DNA from: Robertmurraya andreesenii
GTDB lineage: Bacteria; Bacillota; Bacilli; Bacillales; Cytobacillaceae
NCBI RefSeq assembly: GCF_030813005.1
Contig: NZ_JAUSTU010000004.1
Span: 1 to 64,000 of the forward strand
DNA length: 64,000 nucleotides
Direction: 5' to 3'
This document shows, piece by piece, positions 41,371 to 48,988 of this stretch (positions within the stretch are counted from its first letter, which is position 1; every line of letters starts with the position of its first letter). The translations under genes were made by a program, and so were the position numbers. The notes under the pieces were generated by a model that saw only the letters and a program-made list of their open reading frames with translations, had not been told where the DNA came from and did not search any database.

Positions 41371-42224
41371 CCTTTTTTGAAGCTGTGTTGCATTATGGTT
41401 TTTTGCAAAAAGCATTAATGACTTCTAGCATAGTAGGAATTATTTGCGGAGTGGTAGGGTGCTTCATTATTCTTCGAGGAATGGCACTTATGGGAGATGC
41501 AATATCCCATGCCGTACTGCCAGGGGTGGCAATCTCCTATTTATTCGGGATCAATTTCTTCTTTGGCGCTGTTTTTAGCGGGGTCTTAACGGCCATTGCC
41601 ATTGGGTTTGTGACACAAAACAGCCGGATTAAGCACGATACATCCATTGGTATCATGTTCACAGCAGCCTTTGCCTCGGGAATTATTATGATTACGATGT
41701 TAAAAAGCAGCACTGACTTGTATCATATCTTGTTTGGAAATGTGTTAGCAGTGAGATCTTCTGATATGTGGATTACCGTTGGAATCGGGTTCCTCGTGTT
41801 GGTAGCCGTTTATCTTTTTTATAAGGAACTTTTGGCCAGCTCCTTTGATGAAACGATGGCCGCAGCATACGGCCTTCCCGTCCGCTTTATTCACTATTTT
41901 CTCATGACCTTGCTTACGATGGTAACGGTTGCCTCCCTGCAAACAGTTGGCATTGTACTCGTCGTAGCAATGCTAATTACACCAGCTGCCGCAGCCTATT
42001 TACTTACGGAACGACTTTGGATGATGATTTTTCTTTCTGCCGGGATGGGTGTTATTTCATCTGTCATTGGCCTTTATTTCAGCTACACTTATAATCTCGC
42101 ATCTGGGGCAACCATTGTTTTAGCGGCGACAGCGATTTTTATTCTCGTATTCTTGTTATCTCCAAAACACGGAATCATTTGGAAAGCATTGCGCATAAAG
42201 AGGAAAAGAGCTTCATTAACTTAG
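41367..42224 (+). CDS. Manganese-type metal ABC transporter, permease
   Basis: 285 aa with about eight or nine membrane segments. ABC-3 family: LMGDAISHAVLPGVAISYLFG near the N-terminus is characteristic. It forms a homodimeric metal channel with the ATPase encoded upstream. One permease gene is present, as in PsaBCA-type operons, whereas mntABCD operons have two. The binding-protein gene follows after 14 bases. Confidence 0.92.
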   Translation: MTFFEAVLHYGFLQKALMTSSIVGIICGVVGCFIILRGMALMGDAISHAVLPGVAISYLFGINFFFGAVFSGVLTAIAIGFVTQNSRIKHDTSIGIMFTAAFASGIIMITMLKSSTDLYHILFGNVLAVRSSDMWITVGIGFLVLVAVYLFYKELLASSFDETMAAAYGLPVRFIHYFLMTLLTMVTVASLQTVGIVLVVAMLITPAAAAYLLTERLWMMIFLSAGMGVISSVIGLYFSYTYNLASGATIVLAATAIFILVFLLSPKHGIIWKALRIKRKRASLT

Positions 42225-42238
42225 GAGGAAAAAAGGAA

Positions 42239-43180
42239 ATGCTAAAAAAACGTTTTGTATGGCTGTGCTTCATATGTCTATCTGTTGTTTTTCTTGCTGC
42301 TTGTAACAATGATCAGGAAAAAACGAAATCCAATGGGAAGGATAAGGTCCAGGTTGTGACAACTTATTCAATTATTTATGATATTGTGAAGAATGTCGGC
42401 GGTGATTTAGTGGAAATTCATAGCCTAGCTCCCATTGGCTCCAATCCTCATGAATACGATCCCCTCCCCCTTGACGTACAAAAAGCAACCGATGCTGATG
42501 CGATTTTTTATAATGGCTTGAATTTAGAAGCGGGTAATTCATGGTTTAATCGGTTATTAGAAACAGCAGGAAAAGACGGTGAGGATGCCCCTGTTTTCCT
42601 TATGAGTAAAGGTGTCGAGGCAAAGTACTTAACAACTAAGGGGCAAGAGGGTGAAGAGGACCCCCATGCATGGCTGGATATCAAAAATGGGATTAAATAC
42701 GCCGAAAATGCACGTGATGGCCTCATAAAGGTCGATCCTAATCACGCAGTGGAATATAAGAAAAATGCAGATAAATATATTGCTGAATTAGAAGAATTGC
42801 ACAAGGATGCCATTAAAGAATTTTCGAAAATTCCAAGAAAAGACCGCATTCTTGTGACAAGTGAAGGGGCTTTTAAGTATTTTTGTGCTGCATACGATTT
42901 TGATGCAGAATATATTTGGGAAATTAATCAGGAAAACCAAGGAACCCCTGAGCAAATAACTAGGATTGTCGATATCATCAGAGAAAAGAATATTAAGGGG
43001 CTTTTTTTAGAAACAAGTATTGACCCACGCAGCATGGAAGCCGTGTCCGCCGAAACAAATGTACCTATCTTGGGCAAGATCTTTACAGACTCATTAGGGC
43101 ATCCCGGTGAAGATGGAGATACGTACATTTCGATGATGAAGTGGAATATCCAGACGATTTTGAAGGGTTTGTCCAAATAA
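42239..43180 (+). CDS. Manganese-type metal ABC transporter, binding lipoprotein
   Basis: 313 aa from ATG 42239, which follows TAGGAGGAAAAAAGGAA. Lipobox LAAC at about residue 19-22. Cluster A-I metal-binding fold: GSNPHEYDPLP (first His), EDPHAWLD (second His), VTSEGAFKYF (Glu) and FLETSIDPRSM (Asp). The His-His-Glu-Asp set and the NPHEYDPLP phrase point to the Mn(II)-preferring PsaA/MntA group rather than ZnuA, which has a His-rich loop. It ends the operon. Confidence 0.9.
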   Translation: MLKKRFVWLCFICLSVVFLAACNNDQEKTKSNGKDKVQVVTTYSIIYDIVKNVGGDLVEIHSLAPIGSNPHEYDPLPLDVQKATDADAIFYNGLNLEAGNSWFNRLLETAGKDGEDAPVFLMSKGVEAKYLTTKGQEGEEDPHAWLDIKNGIKYAENARDGLIKVDPNHAVEYKKNADKYIAELEELHKDAIKEFSKIPRKDRILVTSEGAFKYFCAAYDFDAEYIWEINQENQGTPEQITRIVDIIREKNIKGLFLETSIDPRSMEAVSAETNVPILGKIFTDSLGHPGEDGDTYISMMKWNIQTILKGLSK

Positions 43181-43233
43181 TGGATTAGGTTGTTTAAAAT
43201 AGAGCTTTTCTTGAGAAAAAAGCCTTGATTAAA

Positions 43234-43260
43234 GATCAGCATCCCCTTTAGATGCTGATC
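43234..43260. terminator. Perfect hairpin at the end of the zinc-ribbon gene
   Basis: GATCAGCATC and GATGCTGATC, a perfect 10-bp stem around 7 bases, spans the stop codon of the 46-aa gene. On the minus strand it is followed by TTTAATC. It lies between converging genes and may serve both. Confidence 0.6.
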
Positions 43261-43388
43261 TCCCCCTCCTCCTTCTCGCAATCAAAACAGAGAAGCTGCC
43301 CCTTGTCAGCGACAATTCCGTTTAAGAATCCATCCAAACAATAAATATCCTTCTCACACCGAATACATTTTCCTACGAATTCCTGCAT
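43248..43388 (-). CDS. 46-aa zinc-ribbon-like protein
   Basis: ATG 43388 is preceded by GGGGGAATGGC. The product starts MQEFVGKCIRCEKDIYCLDG and ends LLCFDCEKEEGEISI. Two CxxC knuckles (CIRC and CFDC) about 24 residues apart predict a small zinc ribbon. No further domain; function unknown. Confidence 0.65.
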   Translation of the reverse strand: MQEFVGKCIRCEKDIYCLDGFLNGIVADKGQLLCFDCEKEEGEISI

Positions 43389-43460
43389 GCCATTCCCCCA
43401 ATAAGTCATGTTATTCTTATGTATATGTGTTAAGAAAACCAGACTTTCGTCGACGATGAT

Positions 43461-44777
43461 TTAAACATTCAACAAGTGTGCAGCAGTTACACGATTTCGG
43501 CCGTTTTGCTTGGATTTGTACATCGCCTCATCCGCCAACTGAATGATATTATTTGGCACCATACTTTCCGTTGGAACGATGGTAGCCACTCCCAAACTGA
43601 CGGTCACATAACTGCTTGTTGGAGAAGCTGGGTGTGGAATTTGTAAATCTTCAATTCCTTTTCTAATTTCTTCTGCAACCACCAAAGCCTCCTCTTCCGT
43701 ACGTAGCAGGAGGATTATCGCAAACTCTTCCCCACCGTATCGTGCCGCTAGATTAAGAGGATCATGATTATAGGATTGGAGCAGCTTGGAAATGGTTCTC
43801 AAACATTCATCCCCTGCAAGATGTCCAAAAGTATCATTATAGCTTTTATAATGATCGATGTCACAAATAATCAATGAAAAAGGCTCGGCATACTCCATTG
43901 CACTTTCCCACTCTCTAACCATGAACTCATTAAAAAAGCGTCGATTGTAAAGCCCTGTCAGCTCATCAAAATTCACCTTTTGCTCGAGGGTATGAATGCT
44001 ATTGGATAATTCTTTCCTCATCAAATCCACATTTTGAACCAATTCGAATAATTCGTCTTCTTTTTGATAAGAGGGAATCGGCTGTGAGAAATCATGGTTC
44101 GTATAGTGCTTAACACTTCTACTTAACTCAACAATTGGTCTAATAACGGATTTGAGAAGCCGAAAATTGATCCAAAGGTTAATGAGAACAATCCCGATTA
44201 AAAGGAACATCAAAGTGCCGAGCGTAGCATTAATTCTCATTTGCATCGAATTTCTCACAATACTTCTCTCAGCCTCAATTTGCTCTGCCAGTTTATCAAC
44301 TTCAATCCGAAAATGGTCAATAGCCTGTTTACCCTCAAACATAAATTCGACATTCGGTTCCTTTCCTTCTTCAGCTTGATCTACAAGTAGTTCCCCATAA
44401 TGCTCCTGCCAATAATGCCCAAGTTCAATTACTTTCTTAGCTTCTTCGTCTAGTTTAGAAAAAGCAGTGGTTTTTTGAAGAAGTGCCTCCGAACTCTCGG
44501 AAAAAGCAGACACACCTTTGTTGTAGGGTTCAAGGAATGAAACATCCTTTGTCAGGTTATATCCCCGTTGCCCTGTCTCTTGGTCGATTAGCGCTTTAAA
44601 TAGCTCATTAGTTGAACCCTCAATACTATCTAACGCTCTTTGACCCTGAATATTTACATTTAAGAAATATCGAACACCATAGGTAGAAACAATGACGACA
44701 ATTACAATCACAACAGTTGAAACGATCATGGAAGTTAACAGTCTTTTACCTAATTTTCCCGGAAAATTTACATTCAT
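43461..44777 (-). CDS. Membrane-bound diguanylate cyclase with CHASE3-type sensor
   Basis: 438 aa from ATG 44777 (AAGGATAATTAAT upstream; an upstream TTG adds seven residues). TM1 near the N-terminus, a CHASE3-like extracytoplasmic domain (NELFKALIDQETGQRGYNLT), TM2, a HAMP-like linker, then GGDEF with FDELTGLYNRRFF and ARYGGEEFAII. The catalytic signature GGEEF is intact and should make c-di-GMP. No RxxD inhibitory site is visible before GGEEF. It ends with a HLLNV-type tail; monocistronic. Confidence 0.9.
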   Translation of the reverse strand: MNVNFPGKLGKRLLTSMIVSTVVIVIVVIVSTYGVRYFLNVNIQGQRALDSIEGSTNELFKALIDQETGQRGYNLTKDVSFLEPYNKGVSAFSESSEALLQKTTAFSKLDEEAKKVIELGHYWQEHYGELLVDQAEEGKEPNVEFMFEGKQAIDHFRIEVDKLAEQIEAERSIVRNSMQMRINATLGTLMFLLIGIVLINLWINFRLLKSVIRPIVELSRSVKHYTNHDFSQPIPSYQKEDELFELVQNVDLMRKELSNSIHTLEQKVNFDELTGLYNRRFFNEFMVREWESAMEYAEPFSLIICDIDHYKSYNDTFGHLAGDECLRTISKLLQSYNHDPLNLAARYGGEEFAIILLLRTEEEALVVAEEIRKGIEDLQIPHPASPTSSYVTVSLGVATIVPTESMVPNNIIQLADEAMYKSKQNGRNRVTAAHLLNV

Positions 44778-44927
44778 ATTAATTATCCTTCTCCACAAAT
44801 CAAAATATTTAAGCTAATTGTATCAAAAATACGACATATTTTGAGTAATTTCTACCATTATTTTTGATAATTTTTCCATAGAAATGTTATATTAAATTGT
44901 ACGAATTATTTTGTGGGAGGAATGACA

Positions 44928-45662
44928 ATGGAAAGATTATCAGGTAAGGTTGCGATTATTACTGGAGGAGCACGCGGAATGGGTGCGTCTCATGTGCGCA
45001 TGTTTGTTAAAGAAGGCGCAAAGGTTGTTTTCACCGATATTCTTGAACAGGAAGGGCAAGCGTTAGCTAATGAGTTGGGTGAAAATGTAAAATTCATCAA
45101 GCATGACGTGACCAAGTCTGCTGATTGGCAGCATGTAGTCGAGGAGACCGAAAAAACATTTGGCCCAGTACATATATTAGTCAACAATGCTGGAATTACA
45201 ATGAGCAAAAGTATTTTGGAGATAACAGAAGAAGAATATCGCCGCATTGTGGACATCAATCAGGTTTCCGTCTTTCTTGGAATGAAGGCTGTGATCCCTT
45301 CTATGAAAAAAGTAGCAGGCGCTTCTATTATTAATATCTCATCGGTCAATGGACTTGTCGGCGGAGCTGTCGGATATACGGATACGAAATTTGCAGTACG
45401 AGGAATGACGAAGGCAGCAGCTCTTGAGTTTGCACAACATGGGATTCGTATTAATTCTGTTCACCCTGGAGCCGTAGCCACGCCTATGATTATCCAGGAA
45501 GACGTAAAGGATGCTGTTGAAGCATGGGCCAAAACTCTCCCTCTACAAAGGGTAGCTCAACCAGAAGAGGTATCAAATCTTGTCGTATTCCTTGCTTCGG
45601 ATGAGTCCAGCTACTCAACTGGCTCTGAGTTTGTCATTGATGGTGGCGTGACTGCTCAGTAA
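44928..45662 (+). CDS. SDR-family oxidoreductase
   Basis: 244 aa from ATG 44928 (GGGAGGAATGACA upstream). Classical short-chain dehydrogenase: cofactor motif TGGARGMG (residues about 12-19), NNAG, catalytic Ser in NISSVNG and YTDTK (Tyr-x3-Lys), then HPGAVATPM. Resembles 3-alpha/20-beta-hydroxysteroid or 3-oxoacyl-ACP reductase-type members; the substrate cannot be assigned. A terminator follows at 45683-45710. Confidence 0.9.
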   Translation: MERLSGKVAIITGGARGMGASHVRMFVKEGAKVVFTDILEQEGQALANELGENVKFIKHDVTKSADWQHVVEETEKTFGPVHILVNNAGITMSKSILEITEEEYRRIVDINQVSVFLGMKAVIPSMKKVAGASIINISSVNGLVGGAVGYTDTKFAVRGMTKAAALEFAQHGIRINSVHPGAVATPMIIQEDVKDAVEAWAKTLPLQRVAQPEEVSNLVVFLASDESSYSTGSEFVIDGGVTAQ

Positions 45663-45682
45663 TATTAAAAATAGGATTTTCA

Positions 45683-45710
45683 GGAGAACACTTTTGTGCT
45701 CTCCTTTTTT
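45683..45710 (+). terminator. Terminator after the SDR gene
   Basis: GGAGAnCAC and GTGnTCTCC stem around TTTT, followed by TTTTTT. Confidence 0.85.
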
Positions 45711-45883
45711 ATCGTTATTTATTCTAGTGATCTGGCACAGTAGTGTTGACCACAATTCCGGTTGTAGATTATACAAGACAAACTCCTCTACCGAAAAATA
45801 TGCTACTATCTTCTGTCACCCGTCCTTTCCAGTCTACAAAAATAGCATATATTATACCATACTAAAAGAAAGGAGCTAAAATA

Positions 45884-46435
45884 ATGAGCTTACTGTTTGA
45901 AAGCCTTAGAGATAGGAAGAAGCATCTCTCTCATCTTTCACATCTTTTCCCTAATATTAACGTAAAGATTTTCCACCAATGCTTCGATAGAGCTCGTCCT
46001 TCTGCAGCTCGTGCGACAAGCAATGCTGACCAAAGAGTTCCTGCAAACACCTTTGTCAAAGTACGCTTCCAAAACGAAGATTTTGATTTGAACAATGAGT
46101 ATAATCCAGCAAATTCTACGTTTTCGCCGAGACAGGACGGGGTATATCAAATCATTGGAACGATCTCGTTTGACCCAGATAATAATAATGTGGATTATCG
46201 GGCGCGGGTAGAAATCCGTGTGAACGGAAATCCTGCCATTTCAACAGATAATGACTTTTTCGGTGGTGGCGTAAACTTCTCAAATGTCGTATCCGTTGCG
46301 ACAATTCTTCAATTGCAAGCTGGTGATCGGGTGGAGGTTTTTGCACAAAGTAGTACACCAGGGTTCATCCGTGAGAATGAACCAGGAGGAAATAGTACTA
46401 GATTCGAAATAGCGAGGTTCCCCTCTCCCCTTTAA
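45884..46435 (+). CDS. C1q/TNF-like jelly-roll domain protein
   Basis: 183 aa. A basic, His-rich N-terminus of about 45 residues (HLSHLSHLFPNINVKIFHQ) is followed by a C1q-like fold: TFVKVRFQNEDFDLNNEY, FSPRQDGVYQIIGTISF, VEIRVNGNPA, and VATILQLQAGDRVEVFAQSS. Such domains occur at the C-terminus of trimeric exosporium glycoproteins of bacilli, usually after collagen-like repeats, which are absent here. It is probably a trimeric spore-surface or secreted protein. The ATG follows AAAGGAGCTAAAATA. A hairpin terminator follows at 46530-46560. Confidence 0.8.
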   Translation: MSLLFESLRDRKKHLSHLSHLFPNINVKIFHQCFDRARPSAARATSNADQRVPANTFVKVRFQNEDFDLNNEYNPANSTFSPRQDGVYQIIGTISFDPDNNNVDYRARVEIRVNGNPAISTDNDFFGGGVNFSNVVSVATILQLQAGDRVEVFAQSSTPGFIRENEPGGNSTRFEIARFPSPL

Positions 46436-46529
46436 TTCTGACTACGGTTAATTCCAAGCTACATTGGATTTTCAACTGTAGATGAAGTAGACCAGCATAG
46501 CATGAAAGTTGGACGAGTTAATAATATTA

Positions 46530-46560
46530 AAGCTTCCAGTAAATACTGGAGGCTTCTTTT
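46530..46560 (+). terminator. Terminator after the C1q-like gene
   Basis: AAGC-TCCAGT and ACTGGA-GCTT stem with an AAAT loop, followed by CTTCTTTT. Confidence 0.75.
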
Positions 46561-46653
46561 CAATTTATTCACATTAATGGCACTTGAATAAAAGTAAACA
46601 AAAATATATAATGTCTATAAATAACAAAACATTATTGAGTGGTGTCTATAAAA

Positions 46654-47418
46654 ATGCTTGATGAAGAAAAATTTTGGAATGCCTCGGTCGAGGAGCTTTC
46701 GGATGGCTATGTTTTTGATGAAAGCACAGAAGAATACATATGTCTAATTTGTGGTCAAAAGTATGAGGATGGGGTTCTCTACCCACAAATAGATAGAGAG
46801 ATCTTTCTAGAAGCTAGAAAAGCGATCAATCAACACATGAAAAACAACCACCCTTCCATGTTCAATTACCTATTGGGAATGGATAAGAAGTACACTGGAC
46901 TTTCCGAGCATCAACGTGAGCTGCTTCATCTGTTCGGACAAGGATTATCAGACAAAGAAATCGTGGAAATAAATGGCGGTAGTGCTTCAACCATTCGAAA
47001 CCATCGGTTCAAGCTGAAAGAAAAAGAAAAGCAGGCAAAGGTTTTTTTGGCTATTATGACTCTATTAAAGACAGAAAAGGATACGAATCATGATTTTGTA
47101 CCTTTTCATAAGGGGGCAAAAATGGTGGATGATAGATATGCAGTCACGAAAGATGAAAAGGAGAAAATTTTGAACACTTATTTTAAGCAGGGACCAAATG
47201 GGCCGCTTGATTCATTTCCAAGCAAGGAAAAACGCAAGCTTGTAATACTGCAGCATATCATTAAACGATTTGAAGTGGGAAAAAAATATACAGAATCAGA
47301 AGTCAATGAGGTGTTAAAGACCATTTTCTATGATTTTGCAACGATAAGACGTTACTTCATAGAATATGGATTCATGGAACGAAGTAAAGATTGCTCTGAA
47401 TACTGGATCAATCAATAA
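46654..47418 (+). CDS. HTH regulator with zinc-finger-like N-terminus and DUF2087 domain
   Basis: 254 aa from ATG 46654 (GAGTGGTG nine bases upstream). The N-terminal CLICGQKY...HMKNNH has a Cys2-His2 pattern. A LuxR-like HTH follows (LSEHQRELLHLFGQGLSDKEIVEINGGSASTIRNHRFKLK), and the C-terminal part is DUF2087 (GPLDSFPSKEKRKLVILQHI, then YFIEYGFMER). Such proteins are predicted transcriptional regulators. It lies 20 bases upstream of the HAD phosphatase gene on the same strand and may control it. Confidence 0.82.
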   Translation: MLDEEKFWNASVEELSDGYVFDESTEEYICLICGQKYEDGVLYPQIDREIFLEARKAINQHMKNNHPSMFNYLLGMDKKYTGLSEHQRELLHLFGQGLSDKEIVEINGGSASTIRNHRFKLKEKEKQAKVFLAIMTLLKTEKDTNHDFVPFHKGAKMVDDRYAVTKDEKEKILNTYFKQGPNGPLDSFPSKEKRKLVILQHIIKRFEVGKKYTESEVNEVLKTIFYDFATIRRYFIEYGFMERSKDCSEYWINQ

Positions 47419-47438
47419 TCATTTTGGGGAGTAAGTTT

Positions 47439-48059
47439 ATGATAAAATTTGTTGTATTTGATTTTGATGGAACACTTGTGGATTCAAAGAAAGTATTTAT
47501 CACGGCTTGGAATAAGCTAGCAGAAGAGAACTCTTTTAAGAAAATCAAGGAAAATGAAATAGAGGCAATGCAGAAGCTATCAATTCGTGAACGAAGTAAA
47601 ATGTTAGATTTTCCAATGTACAAATTGCCGTTCATTATGTCTCATTTTTACAAGCTGTACAAAGAATCCTTGCATGAAGTCATGTTATTCGATGGGATTA
47701 AGGAATTGCTTGATAAACTGGAACAGAAAGGTTATCAAATAGCCATTATCTCATCGAATTCTGAAGAAATTATCCACGAATTTTTAAGTCGAAATGATAT
47801 AACGACTGTTTCTGAGGTACTTTGCTCTAGCAGGATTTTTGGAAAGGACCGACTTTTACGTCGATTTATGACAGAGAAAAACATAGATGCTTCTCAGGTC
47901 ATGTACGTGGGTGACGAGCATCGCGATATCATAGCTTGTAAAAAAACTAGGATTCCAATCATTTGGGTATCCTGGGGGTATGACGCCTTTGAGGTAATTG
48001 AAGGTGCAAGGCCGGAATATATGGTATATTCACCGACCGAGATTTTACAAATAGTGTAG
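47439..48059 (+). CDS. HAD-family hydrolase (phosphoglycolate phosphatase-like)
   Basis: 206 aa from ATG 47439 (GGGGAG eight bases upstream). HAD motifs: FDFDGTLVDS (nucleophile Asp), IISSNSEE, Lys in FGKDRLLRRF, and VGDEHRDIIACKK. Helical cap between motifs I and II. A small-molecule phosphatase is expected; substrate unknown. It ends before a strong terminator (48067-48104). Confidence 0.87.
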   Translation: MIKFVVFDFDGTLVDSKKVFITAWNKLAEENSFKKIKENEIEAMQKLSIRERSKMLDFPMYKLPFIMSHFYKLYKESLHEVMLFDGIKELLDKLEQKGYQIAIISSNSEEIIHEFLSRNDITTVSEVLCSSRIFGKDRLLRRFMTEKNIDASQVMYVGDEHRDIIACKKTRIPIIWVSWGYDAFEVIEGARPEYMVYSPTEILQIV

Positions 48060-48066
48060 TTAGTGA

Positions 48067-48104
48067 GAAGGCACTTTGAATTAACTCAAAGTGTCTTCTT
48101 TTTT
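48067..48104 (+). terminator. Terminator after the HAD gene
   Basis: GAAGGCACTTTGA pairs with TCAAAGTGTCTTC (13 positions, one G-U wobble), followed by TTTTTT. Confidence 0.85.
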
Positions 48105-48196
48105 CTAAAAAACAGTACCAAAAACCAAATTTCTGTTATATAATTAAATAAAATTGTATGTTTTGTTATATAACAATGATTTGGAGGTATTGAAAG

Positions 48197-48523
48197 ATGA
48201 ACAAAACCGACGCGATTGCGCGGAGAATTTTAGGATGGGCTTTGAACAGATGGGATCGATGGTATGACAGTGAAAGGAATGTATTTATTCATGATTCGGA
48301 CTTCCAGCCAGAGAAGAATCTCGATCATGCCATGATCATCGTAGAAAGACTAGAGCAATTAGGCTTCACTTTTAAGAAAAATGGGAATTCAGAGGTTTAC
48401 TTTAATGATGTAAAAGCAAAGGGTGAAACGCTCGCACAAGCGATAACGAACGCAGCCTATTCGCTCGTTGAAGTTCACTCAACCTCTTCCAGCAGCAATC
48501 GAATTTGGCGCCAGCTGTGCTAA
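48197..48523 (+). CDS. Phage-ABA-sandwich-like protein (BC1872-type), copy 1
   Basis: 108 aa. IARRILGWALNRWDRWYD, then NLDHAMIIVERLEQLGFTF, and LAQAITNAAYSLVE near the C-terminus match the small ABA-sandwich proteins often seen in phages and in bacilli. It is about half identical to the neighbour at 48625-48924, and the two likely arose by tandem duplication. The ATG has TTGGAGGTATTGAAAG upstream. Function unknown. Confidence 0.72.
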   Translation: MNKTDAIARRILGWALNRWDRWYDSERNVFIHDSDFQPEKNLDHAMIIVERLEQLGFTFKKNGNSEVYFNDVKAKGETLAQAITNAAYSLVEVHSTSSSSNRIWRQLC

Positions 48524-48527
48524 TTTG

Positions 48528-48557
48528 AAGTTCTCGAGATTTCTCGAGAGCTTTTTT
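48528..48557 (+). terminator. Terminator between the two paralogues
   Basis: CTCGAGA and TCTCGAG stem with a 2-base loop, extended by AAG/CTT, followed by TTTTTT. Confidence 0.8.
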
Positions 48558-48624
48558 CTTTCATTTTTGTCAATGCTCCATCACTCTATGCTAAAATAAT
48601 GGAAGCGAAAAATGAGGTGAGAGT

Positions 48625-48924
48625 ATGGACAAAATCGAAGTCATTGCAAGAAGAATAATGGATTGGAAACTGAATCGATGGGATCGTTGGTACGATCATG
48701 AAAAGGAAATTTTCATTGAAAACTTCCGTCCAGATGAGAACCTTGAGCATGCCAAACTTGTCGTTACTAGATTAGAAGAGTTAGGCTTTAGCTATCAAGT
48801 GGTGAAGGATTTTGAGGTTTGCTTTAATCATTTCTGCGGTTCAGGAAATACACTGGCACAAGCTATCACAAATGCTGCATTTGCTATTGCTGACAATACT
48901 ACTGTTCCAGAAGAGTGGCTGTAA
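48625..48924 (+). CDS. Phage-ABA-sandwich-like protein (BC1872-type), copy 2
   Basis: 99 aa, paralogue of the gene at 48197: IARRIMDWKLNRWDRWYDHE, NLEHAKLVVTRLEELGFSY and LAQAITNAAFAIAD line up with copy 1. It has its own ribosome site (GAGGTGAGAGT) and terminator, so both copies are independent units. Function unknown. Confidence 0.72.
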   Translation: MDKIEVIARRIMDWKLNRWDRWYDHEKEIFIENFRPDENLEHAKLVVTRLEELGFSYQVVKDFEVCFNHFCGSGNTLAQAITNAAFAIADNTTVPEEWL

Positions 48925-48951
48925 GCTTCCTATTCTTTCTATACAAAAATC

Positions 48952-48972
48952 GAGAAGGGGCGCCCCCTTCTC
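48952..48972. terminator. Bidirectional terminator between converging genes
   Basis: GAGAAGGGG and CCCCTTCTC, perfect 9-bp stem with a 3-base loop, flanked by A- and T-rich runs. Confidence 0.8.
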
Positions 48973-48988
48973 AATTTTATTTGCTATA

